The notes under the pieces are model-generated. The model saw only the letters and a list, made by a program, of their open reading frames with translations. It was not told the origin of the DNA and ran no database searches. A program made the position numbers and the translations under genes. Positions 63,212-64,000 of a stretch of 64,000 nt of DNA are shown one piece after another. Within the stretch, counting starts at the first letter, position 1; each line of letters begins with the position of its first letter. The stretch is from Microbacterium paraoxydans (lineage in GTDB: Bacteria > Actinomycetota > Actinomycetes > Actinomycetales > Microbacteriaceae). The stretch covers positions 682,001 to 746,000 of the forward strand of contig NZ_JAIVLG010000001.1 in NCBI RefSeq assembly GCF_020524545.1, given 5' to 3'.

Positions 63212-64000
63212 TCAGTTCTCGATCGGACCCAGCAACGCGCTCGCCGCGGTGGAGTGGGCGGATTCCGGGTCCGAGGGGTGGAACGCGCCGGCCAGCACGT
63301 CTCGGTAGAGCCGCGACAGTTCGTTCGCCGAGAAGTAAGAGCCGCCGCCCGCGACCAGCATCGCCTCGTCCACGACCTGCTTCGCCATCGTGATCGCGCG
63401 GTGCTTGACACCCGACAGCAGGGGGAACCAGCGAGCGCCGTGATCGACGCGGTCGTCGACGTCGCGCGCGAGCGCGGCGATCTGCGGGGGCAGAGCGTCG
63501 TAGGCGATGGCCATGTCGGCGATGCGCCAGCGGATGTCGGGATCCTGGCTGTACGCCGCTCCGCTCTTCTTGGACCGACGCTTCTGCGCGGTCGAGACCG
63601 CGAGTTCGAGGGCACGGCGCGCGATGCCGGTGTAGACCGATGCCAGCAGGATCTCGAACACCGAGAAGATGCCGAACACGATGGGGTCGGGGCTGGGCCC
63701 GGGCGAGATGCGGCGCACCACGTGATCGGCGTCCGCGACGGCGCCCTCCAGCCGAGTGGTCCGACTCTGCGTGGCCCGCATGCCGAGCGTGTCCCAGTCG
63801 TCGGATGTCGTCACCGCATCCGTGCGCTCGATGAAGGCGAACACGAGCTGTGGAGCATCAGCACTGGTCGTGTCGAGACCGTGCAGGCCCAGCTTCGACC
63901 ACACCGGAGCGAGGGAGGTGAAGATCTTGGTGCCGGTGAACGCATAGCCCCCGTCGCCGTCCGGCACTGCGGCGGTGTCGCTGCCGAACAGGACCAGGTC
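63212..64000 (-). CDS. Acyl-CoA dehydrogenase-family protein (5' end outside window)
   Basis: C-terminal 263 codons of a flavin-dependent acyl-CoA dehydrogenase-like protein; the frame is open to the right edge. Visible are the beta-barrel part (GGYAFTGTKIFTSLAP), the helix region (ASVYTGIARRALELAVSTAQ) and a late GGGSYFSANELSRLYRDVLAG. The general base cannot be placed with certainty. Beside two amino-acid catabolic operons, so perhaps part of the same catabolism. Confidence 0.85.
   Translation of the reverse strand, partial: DLVLFGSDTAAVPDGDGGYAFTGTKIFTSLAPVWSKLGLHGLDTTSADAPQLVFAFIERTDAVTTSDDWDTLGMRATQSRTTRLEGAVADADHVVRRISPGPSPDPIVFGIFSVFEILLASVYTGIARRALELAVSTAQKRRSKKSGAAYSQDPDIRWRIADMAIAYDALPPQIAALARDVDDRVDHGARWFPLLSGVKHRAITMAKQVVDEAMLVAGGGSYFSANELSRLYRDVLAGAFHPSDPESAHSTAASALLGPIEN

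Overview
The window reads as chromosomal DNA of a high-GC Gram-positive actinobacterium, most likely Microbacterium or another Microbacteriaceae. Supporting signs are the very high GC content, almost complete coding density, actinobacterial marker genes (CarD, Lsr2, RegX3-type regulator, DUF3263, DUF3027, DUF4032, an XPB helicase pair), a CtrR/CrtR-type C50 carotenoid cluster, and many genes whose -10 box lies 6-7 nt before the start codon. I see no insertion sequence, prophage, integrase or CRISPR array.\n\nLayout. 1-7.2 kb: end of a SenX3-like kinase, regX3, an LpqE-like lipoprotein, carD, a fused ispDF, cysS, rlmB and an NAD(P)-binding protein, the order known around mycobacterial carD. 7.2-12.7 kb: DUF4032 kinase-like protein, a MalK/UgpC-type ABC ATPase, a DsbA-fold membrane protein without its CxxC, tRNA-Thr and small secreted or membrane proteins. 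12.9-19.1 kb: PPK2, an aldo/keto reductase, an ABC exporter with a NarL-type two-component pair, and a SRAP protein. 19.2-24.9 kb: DMT exporter, nitroreductase, MsrB, DUF2332, DUF3263, a VirR-like LytR_C protein, and groEL behind a tandem CIRCE operator. 24.9-29 kb: WXG100 protein, a second OmpR-type two-component pair, a CPBP protease. 29-35.7 kb: XPB helicase and partner, cold-shock protein, DUF3027, serC, a DtxR-family regulator. 35.7-37.8 kb: M23 peptidase with a long leader, a possible small transcript, HNH nuclease, tRNA-Arg.\n\n37.8-46.4 kb is a single-strand C50 carotenoid operon (idi-crtE-crtB-crtI-crtYe-crtYf-crtEb-mmpL) with a divergent MarR/CrtR-type regulator and a palindromic operator between them. 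46.4-56.6 kb holds Lsr2, a GAF-LuxR regulator, an Ogt homolog lacking the acceptor cysteine, a 1239-residue helicase/nuclease-like protein with decayed ATPase motifs, mscL, FmdB, 5-FTHF cyclo-ligase, galU, rimJ, glpR and tRNA-Ala. 56.6-64 kb is a catabolic region: a PucR-family activator divergent from mmsA and a class III aminotransferase, then a second aminotransferase with its Lrp/AsnC regulator, and an acyl-CoA dehydrogenase that runs off the end.\n\nThe best candidates for new biology are the proteins that keep a fold but have lost catalytic residues (DsbA-like, Ogt-like, giant helicase-like), the leaderless promoter pattern, and the short transcript with a small ORF between the M23 and HNH genes.
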